From Aspidiotus rigidus (taxonomy: Eukaryota > Arthropoda > Insecta > Hemiptera > Diaspididae): a stretch of 64,000 nucleotides of DNA. The position numbers were made by a program, and so were the translations under genes. The DNA lies in contig JAVHKY010000029.1 of NCBI GenBank assembly GCA_035079385.1, positions 9,238,001 to 9,302,000 on the forward strand, read 5' to 3'. The notes under the pieces are model-generated. The model did no database searches. It saw nothing but the letters and a program-made list of their open reading frames with translations, and was not told the DNA's origin. This document shows, in pieces, positions 48,050 to 58,355 of the stretch; position 1 is the stretch's first letter, and each line of letters opens with the position of its first letter.

Positions 48050-49240
48050 CGAGACCATGGTCATTTTGTAGCGGCCGTTCCATTCTGAATTAATACGGGT
48101 GGCACGACAACTCCAAATTTTGATAAAAGGTGTTGTCCATTTTTGTTCACGCTATTACAGGTGGATTGCAGGAAGTACATTGAGCGCGTGATGCGGATGT
48201 CCCTGCGCGCGATGATATTGTGCTACCATCAATCGCACCTAATTTTAATTGAAATATGTATTTTCTTTCAGCCAAAATTATCTTCAGGGCTTGATTACAC
48301 CATCCGTCATTCCGGAGTTGCTGTTGCACTCTGAAATATGGGTGTGTAAGCCGACGACTCCTGTTTGGACGACCGGTACTGGTCAATTGCGACCTCTTTC
48401 CTTTTGGCTCAAATTAATCTACTAATTTTTCCTCTTTCAGATCAAAATTAATGTAGAAACCATCGTCATTTTGTAGCGATCGGTCCATTCTGAAACACGG
48501 GTGGCACGACAGCTCCAATTTTGACTTAAGGTGGGGTTCATTGCTGGTTCGCGCTATTATAGGTAGATTGCAGGAAGTGCATTGAGTGCATCATGTGGAT
48601 ATACTCACGCGCGATGATATTGTGCTACCATCAATCATACCTTTTTTCATCCAAAATTATTTTCAGGGCTTATAGTATACCAACGGTCATTCCGGAGTAG
48701 CTGTTGCACTCTGAAATATGGGTGTGTAAGCCGACGACTCCTGTTTAGACAACCGGTATCGGTCAATTACGACCTCTCCTCTCCTTTTGGATCAATTCAT
48801 TTCATTTTTTCATTTGAAATTTAAATCGAAAACATCGTAATTTTGTAGCGGTCGGTCCATTTTGAAACATGGGTGGCACGACAACTCCAAAGCTTGACAA
48901 AGGTGTTGAGAAATTTTGTCGTAGGTGGATTGCAGGAAGTACATTGAGCGTATGATGCGGATATAATCGCGCGCGATGATATCGTGCTACCGTCAATCAT
49001 ACCTATTCTAATTTGAAAAAATTAAAATTGAAACCATCGTCATTTTGTAGCGGCCGTTCCATTCTGAAAAACGGGTGGCACGACAACTCCAAAGTTTGAC
49101 TAAAGGTTTTGTTTATTTTTGGTTCGCGCTATTACTCTATCTACAACTTTATATGATGGTTAGGTCTCACAGGAAGTGCATTGAGCGCATAATGCGGATT
49201 AGCCGCGCGCGTGATGATATTGTGCTTTTCGATTTTTCAG
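48050..49240 (+). repeat. Tandem array of a ~200-400-bp unit, four copies
   Basis: The string CATTTTGTAGCGGCCGTTCC or close variants begins copies near 48061, 48466, 48838 and 49044. Each continues GGGTGGCACGACAACTCC, GTTCGCGCTATTA, GATTGCAGGAAGTRCATTGA and CGCGCGATGATATTGTGCTA. The first two copies also carry GTGTAAGCCGACGACTCCTG. The last interval is about 200 bp because that part is missing. Confidence 0.8.
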
Positions 49241-49297
49241 TGCACCCACGATCGGATAAGCTCACGGTGGGGCGCAGGATGAGTTAACTCAGCTTAC

Positions 49298-49645
49298 CGT
49301 CTCCGCCAATGAAGAAGCAACCATCTGAGGTTGTAACTGAGACGTTGCAGACATAAGCAGTCTTCGTAATTCGTGGCGGACTGACGTGGGTGCCTGCGCC
49401 TTCTCTCATATTTTTAGATGTAGGTACAGCGCACCACATTCGGATATACCTCGCTGGGATTTTATCTTCATTAGCCGGGGTTGACTGTTGTGGTAGTGCA
49501 CAGTCTTCTATATATAGGGAATTCCTTTTTGTTTTTGTCTTTAGTGTAGGACTAGGATCTTTAGTGTCTTGGGACGCATTGGAGCCACCTCCACGTGGTG
49601 CGTCCTGGGCAACGGCAACAATTAGTATGTTGACGGCCAAGGCTC
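49298..49645 (-). CDS. Possible exon of a secreted protein, unrecognised
   Basis: An open frame of about 115 codons lies between an acceptor (TACTCTAAG at 49646-49654) and a donor (GACG|GTAAGC). It starts ALAVNILIVAVAQDAPRGGG, which could be the end of a signal peptide begun in an upstream exon. Four well-spaced cysteines follow (IEDC, MWC, YVC, DGC). No family is recognised. Codon use is mixed and GC is higher than in the flanks, which favours coding. An overlapping plus-strand frame is taken as its shadow. Confidence 0.35.
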
Positions 49646-49659
49646 CTTAGAGTAATAGC

Positions 49660-50750
49660 GCGAATTAAAAAATAACATAGAAAATCCAATGAACTTGGGC
49701 AAAAAATAGAAACTTTGATTGGCAACAAAATGTTTCTTTATACCTAGTGTAATTTTGTGATTCTATTTGGTAGGTCATTTCAGAGTTTTTAGACTGGTCC
49801 TCGAGTTAAATGTGCTCATCTTCGTTATTCATTCTATTATGAGAAATTGAAACCTATGAGACTCTACCTCAGGGTCAGATGAGTGAATTAATTATCTGCT
49901 GTTGATATGAAAAAAAGTGGTAATTTTGAAAGGGGATTTCAGTAATTGACGGAGTTGGAATTTTAATATGTAATTATTTCGAGTATAAATTGAAATTCCT
50001 TGTAAACTTCGTAAGAAGTATTTTTTCAGATTTTCTTTATACCTAGGTACATTTTCATCTTCTCCTGAGTAAATAGACCAAATTCAACAATCCCTTGTTT
50101 GAGTTCTTGTAATAAATTACTTTGTGATCAAAATCCAGCCTAATATTATTGGTTTTGTCCGATGAATCTTTGCTTGTTTCTTCTAGCAGCTCAAAAATTG
50201 TAGTTCAAACGGGAAGCGTTACTTTGATTTACTTTAGATTTTTGTAAAATTTTTTGATGGAAATCTTAGCCTCCCGGCGATGAGTAGAAGCTTCGACCCA
50301 CTTCATAACTTGGGAAATTTTCGCCTTGTTAATACAAGGATTTAAGTTGACGGTTAGGAAGGTTTTTTTTTTTTTTTTTTTTTTACAAGCTTTGAAGCTA
50401 CTCTAGGGCTATTAGCTTGACAAAGGTTTATTCGAAAGACGGATACTATCTAATTTAACTATTTATAGGATTTGAACATTTTTTAAGGTAAATAGGTATC
50501 CCAGAGGGGACTCTACCCAAATTAAGGGTCTTGGAACACATTTGAAATTGTCGGCTATCTTACGACACCTGGAAAATATTTGACCTTTTATGAAGTAATA
50601 ATTGAGCATCATTATAATTTATTAAAAACTCACGGGTTCTGTAATATAGATAAACAATGGATGGTAGGAACCTGTTTTATGGGGCACGTAGAATCTGAAA
50701 AATGTTGACGTACCAGATTTATGCAGTCATCCAATTGTGAAGTCACAGGC
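49660..50750. other. AT-rich intergenic DNA, nothing recognised
   Basis: Only short frames and homopolymers (poly-T at about 50366-50384). A degenerate CAGGGAACC terminus (GGAACCTGTTTTATGGGGC) appears near 50668. Confidence 0.4.
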
Positions 50751-50754
50751 CCGG

Positions 50755-51325
50755 ACTTTGGAGCTATATACAAATAGGAGAGGACTTGGAAAAAATCCGA
50801 CCTCCAAGCTGTATATATGATTCGACCTCCGAGGGTATATGATTGGAGAGGGACTTGGAAAATTAACGAAGTTAAAGGAGGAACGCAGGGAACTTGTTTT
50901 ATGAGTAAAATTGGATTTGATATTGAGAATTCTAGGAAGCCTAGACCTAATATAAAGCTAGTATAAAGAACCCTTAGGCCTACTATAAGCCTAGTAGAGT
51001 CTAAATTTTTCTTGACTTTCGAGTCATATATGATAGGAGGGGGGACTTATGTATCATACCACATGAGATTGCTAAGCATAATAATAATCTCATATGCTCT
51101 CGAGTCGACGATTCTGCGGATATTGAGTTTCATAGTTTACACGGCCATGGCCATACTGACATCAACGACGTCCCAACGTTGAACTCAAAAGAAAAAATAT
51201 TCTCCAACTTGACAGCTTTGAAGGTTAGTATTCTCGTGGCATCATTTGAGGATTCAAACCGAGTCTTTCTGGTACAATTCGGTTGAGCACCTACTCACGG
51301 CTACCACCCGTAGAACAGGTTCCCT
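50755..51325. repeat. CAGGGAACC-family repeat block
   Basis: It contains satellite units (GGAGCTATATACAAATAGGAG, GGGACTTGGAAAA), an internal CGCAGGGAACTTG, the shared segment GGATTTGATATTGAG / GCCTAGACCTAATATAAAGC, and an inverted terminus GAACAGGTTCCCTGTTTAA ending near 51326. It lies just outside the left end of the Transib remnant. Confidence 0.6.
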
Positions 51326-51708
51326 GTTTAAACGTTACCCGGGGAGGCCCCCGCTTCTTGAACGAATACAAAAAATGACCCTTCGATTTTAGTTACCTCC
51401 AATGGACTCGTTTGGAGGTGCCTCGTGACCTCTGAAGTGTGTCTCTGGAGGCACTTGGCTAGCGCAATTACTGAAATTGGAGAAAAAGCTCCAGGCAGTG
51501 TCGGAGACGCTTCACAGTGGTCGGAAATTGAAAAAAGCTGGACTTAATTCCTCTCAGCTCTACAGTAATGGATAGAGGAAAGAAAACAACGGATCTCGTG
51601 TGTATTTTGGTCGCTGAATCAATTTTCAAGGTCATTTTTGAGCTAACCTCTCCTTAAAAAGTGCCACAGGGGGTAAGAACGTCATCAAAATTTGAAGTAG
51701 TACTGTTA

Positions 51709-52467
51709 ACAGGGAACCTGTTTTATCGGGGGGGGGGGGGGGGTAAACTGAAGGAAAATGACGGGCGCCGGCCGCCGTCCGGCAAGAAAAAGGGACTTAG
51801 AAAAATTTTGGTGAAGTGATAGGAGGGGGACTTATCCTCTCTGCTTCATGGAGTATATTATACTAGGTTTATACTACTTATTATACTAGGCGTATACTAG
51901 GTCCAAGCCTCCTTTATACTAGGTCTCTCTGCTTCATGCAGTATATTATACTAGGTTTATACTACGTATTATACTAGGCGTATACTAGGTCCAAGCCTTC
52001 TTTATACTAGGTCTAGGCATCCTTCATACCATAAGCGTCTTAATCAATAGCTCATACTAGCAGTTTGTCCTAGCTCTGTACTAGGTCTTAGGCTTCCTCG
52101 TCATCAGATTATGACGTCATCAAATCGTGACGTCATCAGATCTCCGAACTGATAACAGGATAGGCCTACCGGGGGTACCACACAGGCTGTAAAAATAAAT
52201 AGCAGAAAACCTGTTTCATGGAAAAAATTTCATCCATTCCGCAATTACCAAGTCAGTCGGAAATAGGTAAATTTTATTTAATTTTCATAGTGATATAAAT
52301 TTTGGAGAGATCTCAAGGTGGTGAGGAACAAAGTTCACTCTACTTGAGACGACAAAAAGCAAAAAATGACACTCACATGATTACTCCCATAAAACAGGTT
52401 CCCTGTTTGCCTCAATTAACAGAGTTAATGAAGGCAATTCCGAGCAGCTAACTGTGTGGGCTGCGAG
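51709..52467 (+). mobile_element. Nested CAGGGAACC-family insertion (repeat copy B)
   Basis: It interrupts a tandem unit of the Transib element. On the left the unit stops at GTACTGTTA (51700-51708); on the right it resumes as TTATTTTTGTAAT (52468 on), so the target duplication is TTA. It starts ACAGGGAACCTGTTTTATCG with a poly-G run, then a GCCGCCGTCCGGC string, one satellite unit, a TATACTAGG region tandemly duplicated (51838-51930 and 51927-52020), TGACGTCATC palindromes, a ~140-bp insert at about 52170-52310, and the shared end GGGCTGCGAG. Confidence 0.75.
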
Positions 52468-52941
52468 TTATTTTTGTAATAAGTGAGGTGAGAAGCTCAT
52501 CACGGGGCTTTTCTGGGTCGCTGAAACCATTTTCAAGGTCACTTTGGAGCTAACCCCTCCCTAAAAAGTGCCACATGGGGTTAATACCTTCGAAATTTGA
52601 AGTAATTCTGTTTTTGTAATTTGTAAGGTGAGAAACTGGTCAGGCGGGTTTTTTGGGTCGCTGAATCCATTTTCAAGGTCATTTTAGGGCTAACCCCTCC
52701 CTAAAAAGTGCCACAGGGGGTTAATACCTTCAAAATTTGAAATAGTACTGTTTTTGTAATTTTGAAATTGAGAAGCTGGTCAGGAGGGTTTTCTGGGTCG
52801 CTGAATCCATTTTCAAGCTGACACCTCTCCCTAAAAATTGCCACAGTATGGTTAAACCTTGGAAAAAAAAAAAACTTGAAACAGCTAACACAAAAAGTAG
52901 AAATGAATATACCAAATTTTTTCATGCAAGGATATACCATA

Positions 52942-53027
52942 GTTTTTCCAAAATGAAAGGGCTTTTAAATAATAAATAAAAAATTGTGCGGATAAAGCCC
53001 TTTTATTTTGGAAAAACAAAAACTAGA
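52942..53027. repeat. Short hairpin inside the Transib remnant
   Basis: GTTTTTCCAAAATGAAAGGGC and its near inverse GCCCTTTTATTTTGGAAAAAC are separated by about 38 AT-rich bases. Function unknown; it could be a tiny insertion or a secondary-structure element. Confidence 0.5.
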
Positions 53028-53205
53028 AGTTGACGAAGATGTATAAGACAAACTAACACAATGAGAAAGAACTAATGAAATTATTATTTGAAAATTTTGG
53101 AATAAACTTTTCTTCTTCTGGAATTTTCTTGTTACATTGTCTCCATCTCAACCTTCTGGTCCGTTTTCACCGTAGAAACCTGAATCAGCAATAAATAATA
53201 TATTT

Positions 53206-53631
53206 CTATAGATTCGAATTTGGAATTTTCATCATTACACTCTCCTGTAACTGACCTTCAATTAATAAAGATTGTATTTCTGGATCCAGTGGGGCAGCTT
53301 TTCTGGTCGAATGACGATAGGATAGGGTACCCAGTAGGAGGTCTAAAGTCAGAAGCAACCAATTGAATAAATCAATGTTCGTATTTTCTCGAGAATTTTT
53401 TTGGGTAAAATGTTCCCGGAAAAACCTAAATTCTTTATTTTTGGATTCAGCTGCTTCTTCGCTCATTTGCCCTATTGGTAACGAGGATTCCCCTATTACG
53501 TCCGCTCCATGGATTAATATTTTGTGGATGTATGACGGCAGGTAATACCATGGGTACAATTCAACGTCCTCGCTAATTGAAGCATTAGCATGATTTTTTA
53601 CGGGTAACTCCACCTCTAATGCACACAGCGG
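53206..53631 (-). pseudogene. C-terminal fragment of a Transib (RAG1-like) transposase
   Basis: The frame opens just after a TAG stop (53640-53638) and reads RPLCALEVELPVKNHANASI, then YPWYYLPSYIHKILIHGADV, then GESSLPIGQMSEEAAESKNK and a basic stretch with FREHFTQKNSR. The layout matches the end of RAG1/Transib cores: an HK..HG helix, a short linker, then SE-x2-ES-x-NK. The glutamate in MSEEAAE corresponds to the third acidic residue of the DDE triad. About 140 of an expected ~700 residues remain; the part with the two catalytic aspartates is absent. Identification rests on motif recognition, termini and duplication length together. Confidence 0.8.
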
Positions 53632-54198
53632 ACGAAGTGACGACTAGTGGCGAAGGATGACAACGAGGATACAAGACGTTGACCTCACTGCACACTACCG
53701 TTCACATTTTCGGGTGTACCGAGGTGTACCACTAAACGAAATTGACGGTTTATTATGTTGACCCCTTCAAAACGTCTGGATAGGCAACACTAGTTGCATA
53801 TATGCTAAAATTTTAATACAGTGTTTTTTGATGCTGTTACTCCTAGAAACCGTTGAAAAACCCGAAATCGCTTTGATATGGCGTATTTTTTTGTGAAAAA
53901 AGCAATGTGATGATTTCGGGAAGCTCTGCCATTTTGGGTTGGTAAGGTGGTAACACTGAGCATGTTCAATTTAGTGAAAACGAGAAAAGATGAAAGGTTG
54001 AAAGAGCTAATTATTTTCATATATTTCATGGTGTTCTGAAAACTTTCAATTTTGGGTTAAAGTCCAGCTTTTTTCAATTTCCGACCACTGTGCGCTTCCA
54101 AAGGCACTTGTAACGTTGATCAGAGTAATATATTGGTCTATCAGTGCTGCCAGATAACACATGGTACTCAGAAGGTGTATTAAAAAGTTAGGCGAGGA

Positions 54199-54573
54199 AC
54201 ACAGGGAACCTGTTTTATGAGTCATATGGGATTTGGTATTGAGAATTCAAGGAAGCCTAGACCTAGATAAAGCTAGTATAAAGAAAGCCTACACCTACTG
54301 TAAGCCCAGTATAATATAATTTGAGAGTCTAAATTTTTCTCGAATCTCGAGCTACATATGATATGAGAGGGACTTGGAAAAATGTTGATTCTCGAGGTAT
54401 ATGATAGAAGGGGGACTTGGAAAAATTCCTATCATACATGGCTCGAGAGTAGAAAGTTTTCCAAGTCCCCCTCCTATCATATATGGCTCGAGAGTCGAAA
54501 TTTTTGTTTTTTGTTGGGTGGCGCACGACAAATTTCTCGAAAAGCCCCCCATACAACAGGTTCCCTGTTAATA
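54199..54573. mobile_element. CAGGGAACC-family element
   Basis: Left ACACAGGGAACCTGTTTTATG and right CCATACAACAGGTTCCCTGTTAA bound the shared segment GGGATTTGGTATTGAG / GCCTAGACCTAGATAAAGC. Satellite units run first in one orientation and then in the other (CTATCATATATGGCTCGAGAG). The arrangement is therefore internally inverted. Confidence 0.65.
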
Positions 54574-55080
54574 TAGCTTTCAACAGCCTACAACGACAGA
54601 GTCTACTACTGAATGATATTATAAGTAAGTATGGGTTGCGTGAGTGAATCAAAAAAGGTAAAAATTGGATCTAAACATGATACCTGCTGAGAATTGTTGG
54701 TTCATACCCTTTTAATCCCATATTTTATTGTGTGCTTGTGTGAGTGTGTCAGCAGCCTGTATGTGTAAAATATGCTTTTTAAAAGGTGAAAATGGACATA
54801 ATACCTTTTAAACTCTAAAGGTAAAAACGTAGTAATGAGTAGATTTAACTATCGAAGTGGAGAAAAACGTTAAATCGCATATTTTACACATACAGGTTGC
54901 TGACACACGCACACAAACACACAATAAAATATGGGATTAAAAGGGTATGAAGTAACAATTCTCTGCAGGTATCATGTTTAGATACAATTTTTACCTTTTT
55001 TGATTCACTCACGCAACCCATACTTACTTATAATATCATTTAGTAGTAGACTCTATTGTTGCAGGCTGTTGAAAGTTATA
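54574..55080. repeat. ~0.5 kb near-perfect palindrome
   Basis: The left arm (about 54574-54770) has AGCTTTCAACAGCCTACAAC and AGAGTCTACTACTGAATGAT, and continues to GTGTCAGCAGCCTGTATG. It is inverted in the right arm (about 54880-55078). An extra partial copy of the inner ~80 bp follows directly (55079-55158). The spacer is about 100 bases. It sits between two CAGGGAACC termini. Confidence 0.75.
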
Positions 55081-55179
55081 TTTTGTTGTCTACTTGTGTG
55101 AGTGTGTCAGCAGCCTGTATGTGTAAAATATGCTTTTTGAAAGGTGAAAATGGATACCGTTTCATCTCCAGAATTGAAA

Positions 55180-55298
55180 AGATATTATGTCCCCCTCCCA
55201 TCGTATACATAGCTCGAGAGTCGAAATTTTTCCAAGTTTTTTGCTGGACGGCGCACGGCAAATTTCTCAAAAAGCCCCCATAAAACAGGTTCTCTGTT
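55180..55298. repeat. CAGGGAACC-family end fragment
   Basis: One satellite unit (CATCGTATACATAGCTCGAG, GTCGAAATTTTTCCAAG) is followed by GGACGGCGCACGGC, TTTCTCAAAAAGCCCCC and ATAAAACAGGTTCTCTGTTAA. The order of parts is the same as at 44820-44916 and 54480-54573. Confidence 0.65.
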
Positions 55299-55299
55299 A

Positions 55300-56500
55300 A
55301 AACTTTGGTTTTTATTCGAACCGAGCAGCGCTAGCATCAAAGTGGCTGAATGAGGTTTCAAGAGATAGAATACTGTTGAAAAAAATGCCTCCAAAAGGGT
55401 CCTTAGAGGCATCTCCGAGCCTCCAGACGGAAGCAAGGTACCTCCGGAGGAAAGATGCTTCAGCCTCCAACACTTTGGTTTAAATCCTTACTACAGCACT
55501 TCTGAAGCACTTTGGAGGTAACTTCAGATGCTTCCAAAAAGGTGTTTGGAGGCGCCTCCAAGTCTCCAGTGAGCCTCCAAACTTTCAGCTAGCCTCCAGC
55601 CTCCAATTCTCTTGATCTTGTGTTTTTAGGGGTCTATATCTCTGACTTGAAGTCGGCAAACCCATCAACTTCTAGCATATTATCCGCTAGGAGCGTTACA
55701 ATCGGCAAGAATGAAAACGGGAGCGAGGGATCTTAAAATAACTTGGGAAAAAAGCAATTTATGAGAAAAATAAAAAAAAACAAAATTTGTAGAGCGCAAT
55801 ATTTTCTATAAATCATCTCATCTTGTAATAATTGATTCAGATCGATTCGGGGAAATCTTCCGCCCGTCGGTATGGCAAACGAAAAATTATTTGATTTTGT
55901 TCTTTGTTTCATTTCTATCATCAACTTTGTTCGTTATTCGGCAAATTTTCATTTTTTGTTTGCTGTGTTTTGATTGTCAAATTCCTAATTTGTTAGAAAA
56001 AACATGTTTTTCAAGTAAAATTGTGTTTGTTTCTAAAGTTTTATTGTGCGCAGATTTTGCGTTTGTTTCGATAATTTCAAATTCTAAATTTTTTTTTATT
56101 CTAAAATATGATTTGTTCGTTGAATAAATTTTCGTTTTGTTTGCTTGCCTGCTCGTCACCCGTTCCGCTCATCAATTTCCTCGTTCTTGTTGCGCACGAT
56201 ACTGACGCTGTCCTGCCCGGAATTACTCTTAAGAAAACTCACAAAAAAAAAAAATTTCTCGATTTTATAGGCCTTTATCAGGCTATTCAGGAAAACAAGA
56301 AGAGCCAGTATACTAGGCTATTCAGGTGATTCTTTGAAAGTTGATATGACCAGTAGTATCAACCACTAGTTAGCCTTCAAGATGGAGCGAGCATTTTAAA
56401 AGTATGCTACACGATGTGTCTCTAGCTTCTGTTTTTCCTACTTACTTCTCGAAAAAGAGTTACAAAACTCACGTTACGAGTGTAGAGAGCTTCTCAAAAG
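55300..56500. other. Intergenic DNA, nothing firmly recognised
   Basis: 55380-55610 carries repeated CCTCCAAA / GAGGCxCCT motifs (CTCCGAGCCTCCAG, CTTCAGCCTCCAAC), also seen once near 51410-51460. The rest is AT-rich without a supported frame. Confidence 0.35.
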
Positions 56501-56519
56501 AAACAAATTAATCCAGGTA

Positions 56520-58355
56520 ATATACAATTTATTTGAAAATAAATTATTGAGATCAACTATTATATACAAATCCTCTTAGAACCATAAAAAGAGAGAGACA
56601 GTAAGAGAAAAACATGAATACAAATTTTTTTTTTTTCCAACTTTTACATAACTTCCAAATGTTTTATACACAACTATTTTTTACATAAAAATACAATAAT
56701 TAACACCATAAATAACTCAAAATTCACAAAAGAAAAAAAAAAAGAAAAACAAAATTATAGAACTCGATTACTAAAAAAATTCACAATCCATTACTGGATT
56801 TTATAGGTGTGAAGAAAGAAAAAAAGAAATTGATAAGAAAACACGTGCTCATTTTTTTCTTTCAAATATTATTAAAAGTAGTAAGACATACAAGAGTTGA
56901 ACACATTGTATAATGAGGAAAGAAAGTTAATTGACAAGTAATGTTGCCAAAAAAAGAAAACTATATGAAAAATTTTTCTCTCGTTTCCCTCTTCGTGGGA
57001 TTAAGAGTTCTTTTTTTCGGTCAACAAAAATGTCCTACTGTCTTCCTATATCGTGATTTTGATAGGGAGATTGTTAAAATTTGATCGAGACTGTAAATCT
57101 GTGGTAAAAAAAAGTAAACATTAATATAATATTCAGCTTCTTGTTTACCCTGTTTACGCGTACGTTATCTCGAATAAAGCGAAATCAACAAGCTCGTTTC
57201 GGTTAGGTCGAAGAAAACAAAAGAGAAAAAAAGAATCGAATCCGTAAAAAATTAACTTTTTCAAAATTCAGTACTTTTCAAACATGATAACTAAAATTAT
57301 TACATTAAACCCATTAGAAAATAATGACACGTTAACCCTTCGAGGATGTTCGAGAATACACCTAATAACTAAGCGAATGAAATTGAGAATAAAAAGAATG
57401 CCTAATATTCGTAGCCTCGATTATTTCAAAAAAAAAAAAAAAAAAGATGAAAGGATTTCGTAATATTGATTCGACCCGCGAGACAAAGATGAAAATTGCA
57501 CGGAAACGAAAACCATAATACTAACGAACCCAAAGTTTATGTGGCATTTCGCTAAACAAATATTGTATGAGTTCTTTGAAAGTTGTGGCAGTCACAGAAA
57601 TGACGACAAATTCTCGATTCAAGACTAAAAATCGCACGACTGCGTTCACGGAAAATTGACCATAGAAAAGAATACCACATTTCACGTTGCCTCTTAATTC
57701 GGACACATCATGGCACGAAGGGAGAAGAATATTCGAGAATTTGTCACTTCCTTATACAAAATGTTGAACACATGTTTTTGGTATGTATATAGAGACAAAA
57801 AAAAAAAAAAAAAAAATTAAAATAATGTTTTACGTTTCCCAAATAAAAAGAACAGAAATAAATGAATTTAAAATCACGTAAAATTCATCGCTTGTAAAAC
57901 ATCACACAACACATGAAAAGCGATTGTTCAACCAACCCAAAAAGTCATCCAAGATAAAAAGAGGTAGGTAATATACAAAAATTCTAAAATGGAAAACAAA
58001 AACAAAGAGGGGGGGGGGAGGAAGAGAGAATAATTAAAAATTCAATTACACGAACGTTGCTAATAGGCATCGCTGACTGAGGCAAACTTAAGTACCAGTA
58101 ACGTAATATGAAGCGAAAAATAGGGAAAATAATAAGTCTAAAATTTAGCTAAGAAAAGGAAAAGACAAAAAAAAAAAAAAATTGTGAAAATTTCCCTAAT
58201 TTCACCCATGAAGATACTTCGACTATGAAGCGAAGTCAAACGTACACACTAAGCACACAAACATCCACATTATTGTATCTCTACAGTAGTAAAGGGAGTA
58301 GTGTCAATAACGACCAGCAACAGGCTTCATACCGATGATGCAAGCGATCTTTGAT
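56520..58355 (-). other. Probable 3' UTR of the KDM6A/UTX gene
   Basis: On the minus strand this follows the TGA at 58358-58356. It is AT-rich, T-rich on the transcribed strand, and has no competing frame. The first clear AATAAA downstream is the inverse of TTTATT at about 56529-56534 (ACAATTTATTTG), giving a 3' UTR of about 1.8 kb. Confidence 0.45.

Larger units (their letters stand above)
51513..54092 (-). mobile_element. Transib-type DNA transposon remnant with RSS-like termini
   Basis: Perfect 33-bp inverted repeats start at 51513 and end at 54092, opening CACAGTGGTCGGAAATTG. The first seven bases are the V(D)J recombination heptamer. The flanks are 5-bp direct repeats CGCTT (51508-51512 and 54093-54097), the duplication length of Transib. 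The interior holds the C-terminal end of a RAG1-like transposase on the minus strand (53206-53631), about four copies of a ~130-bp tandem repeat (51600-51705 and 52480-52862) and a nested 759-bp insertion. Most of the transposase is missing, so it cannot move by itself. Confidence 0.87.

Noticed and set aside
51709..52467. Helitron interpretation of the nested repeat
   Set aside because: The 3' end is GCGAG rather than CTRR, and there is a TTA duplication instead of clean A|T insertion.
53363..53545. Plus-strand frame of 60 codons inside the Transib transposase fragment
   Set aside because: It is the antisense shadow of the recognisable C-terminal RAG1-like motif.
53805..54029. Minus-strand frame near the right end of the Transib remnant as the transposase N terminus
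   Set aside because: It lies next to the terminus and shows none of the Transib N-terminal features. Probably untranslated element sequence.
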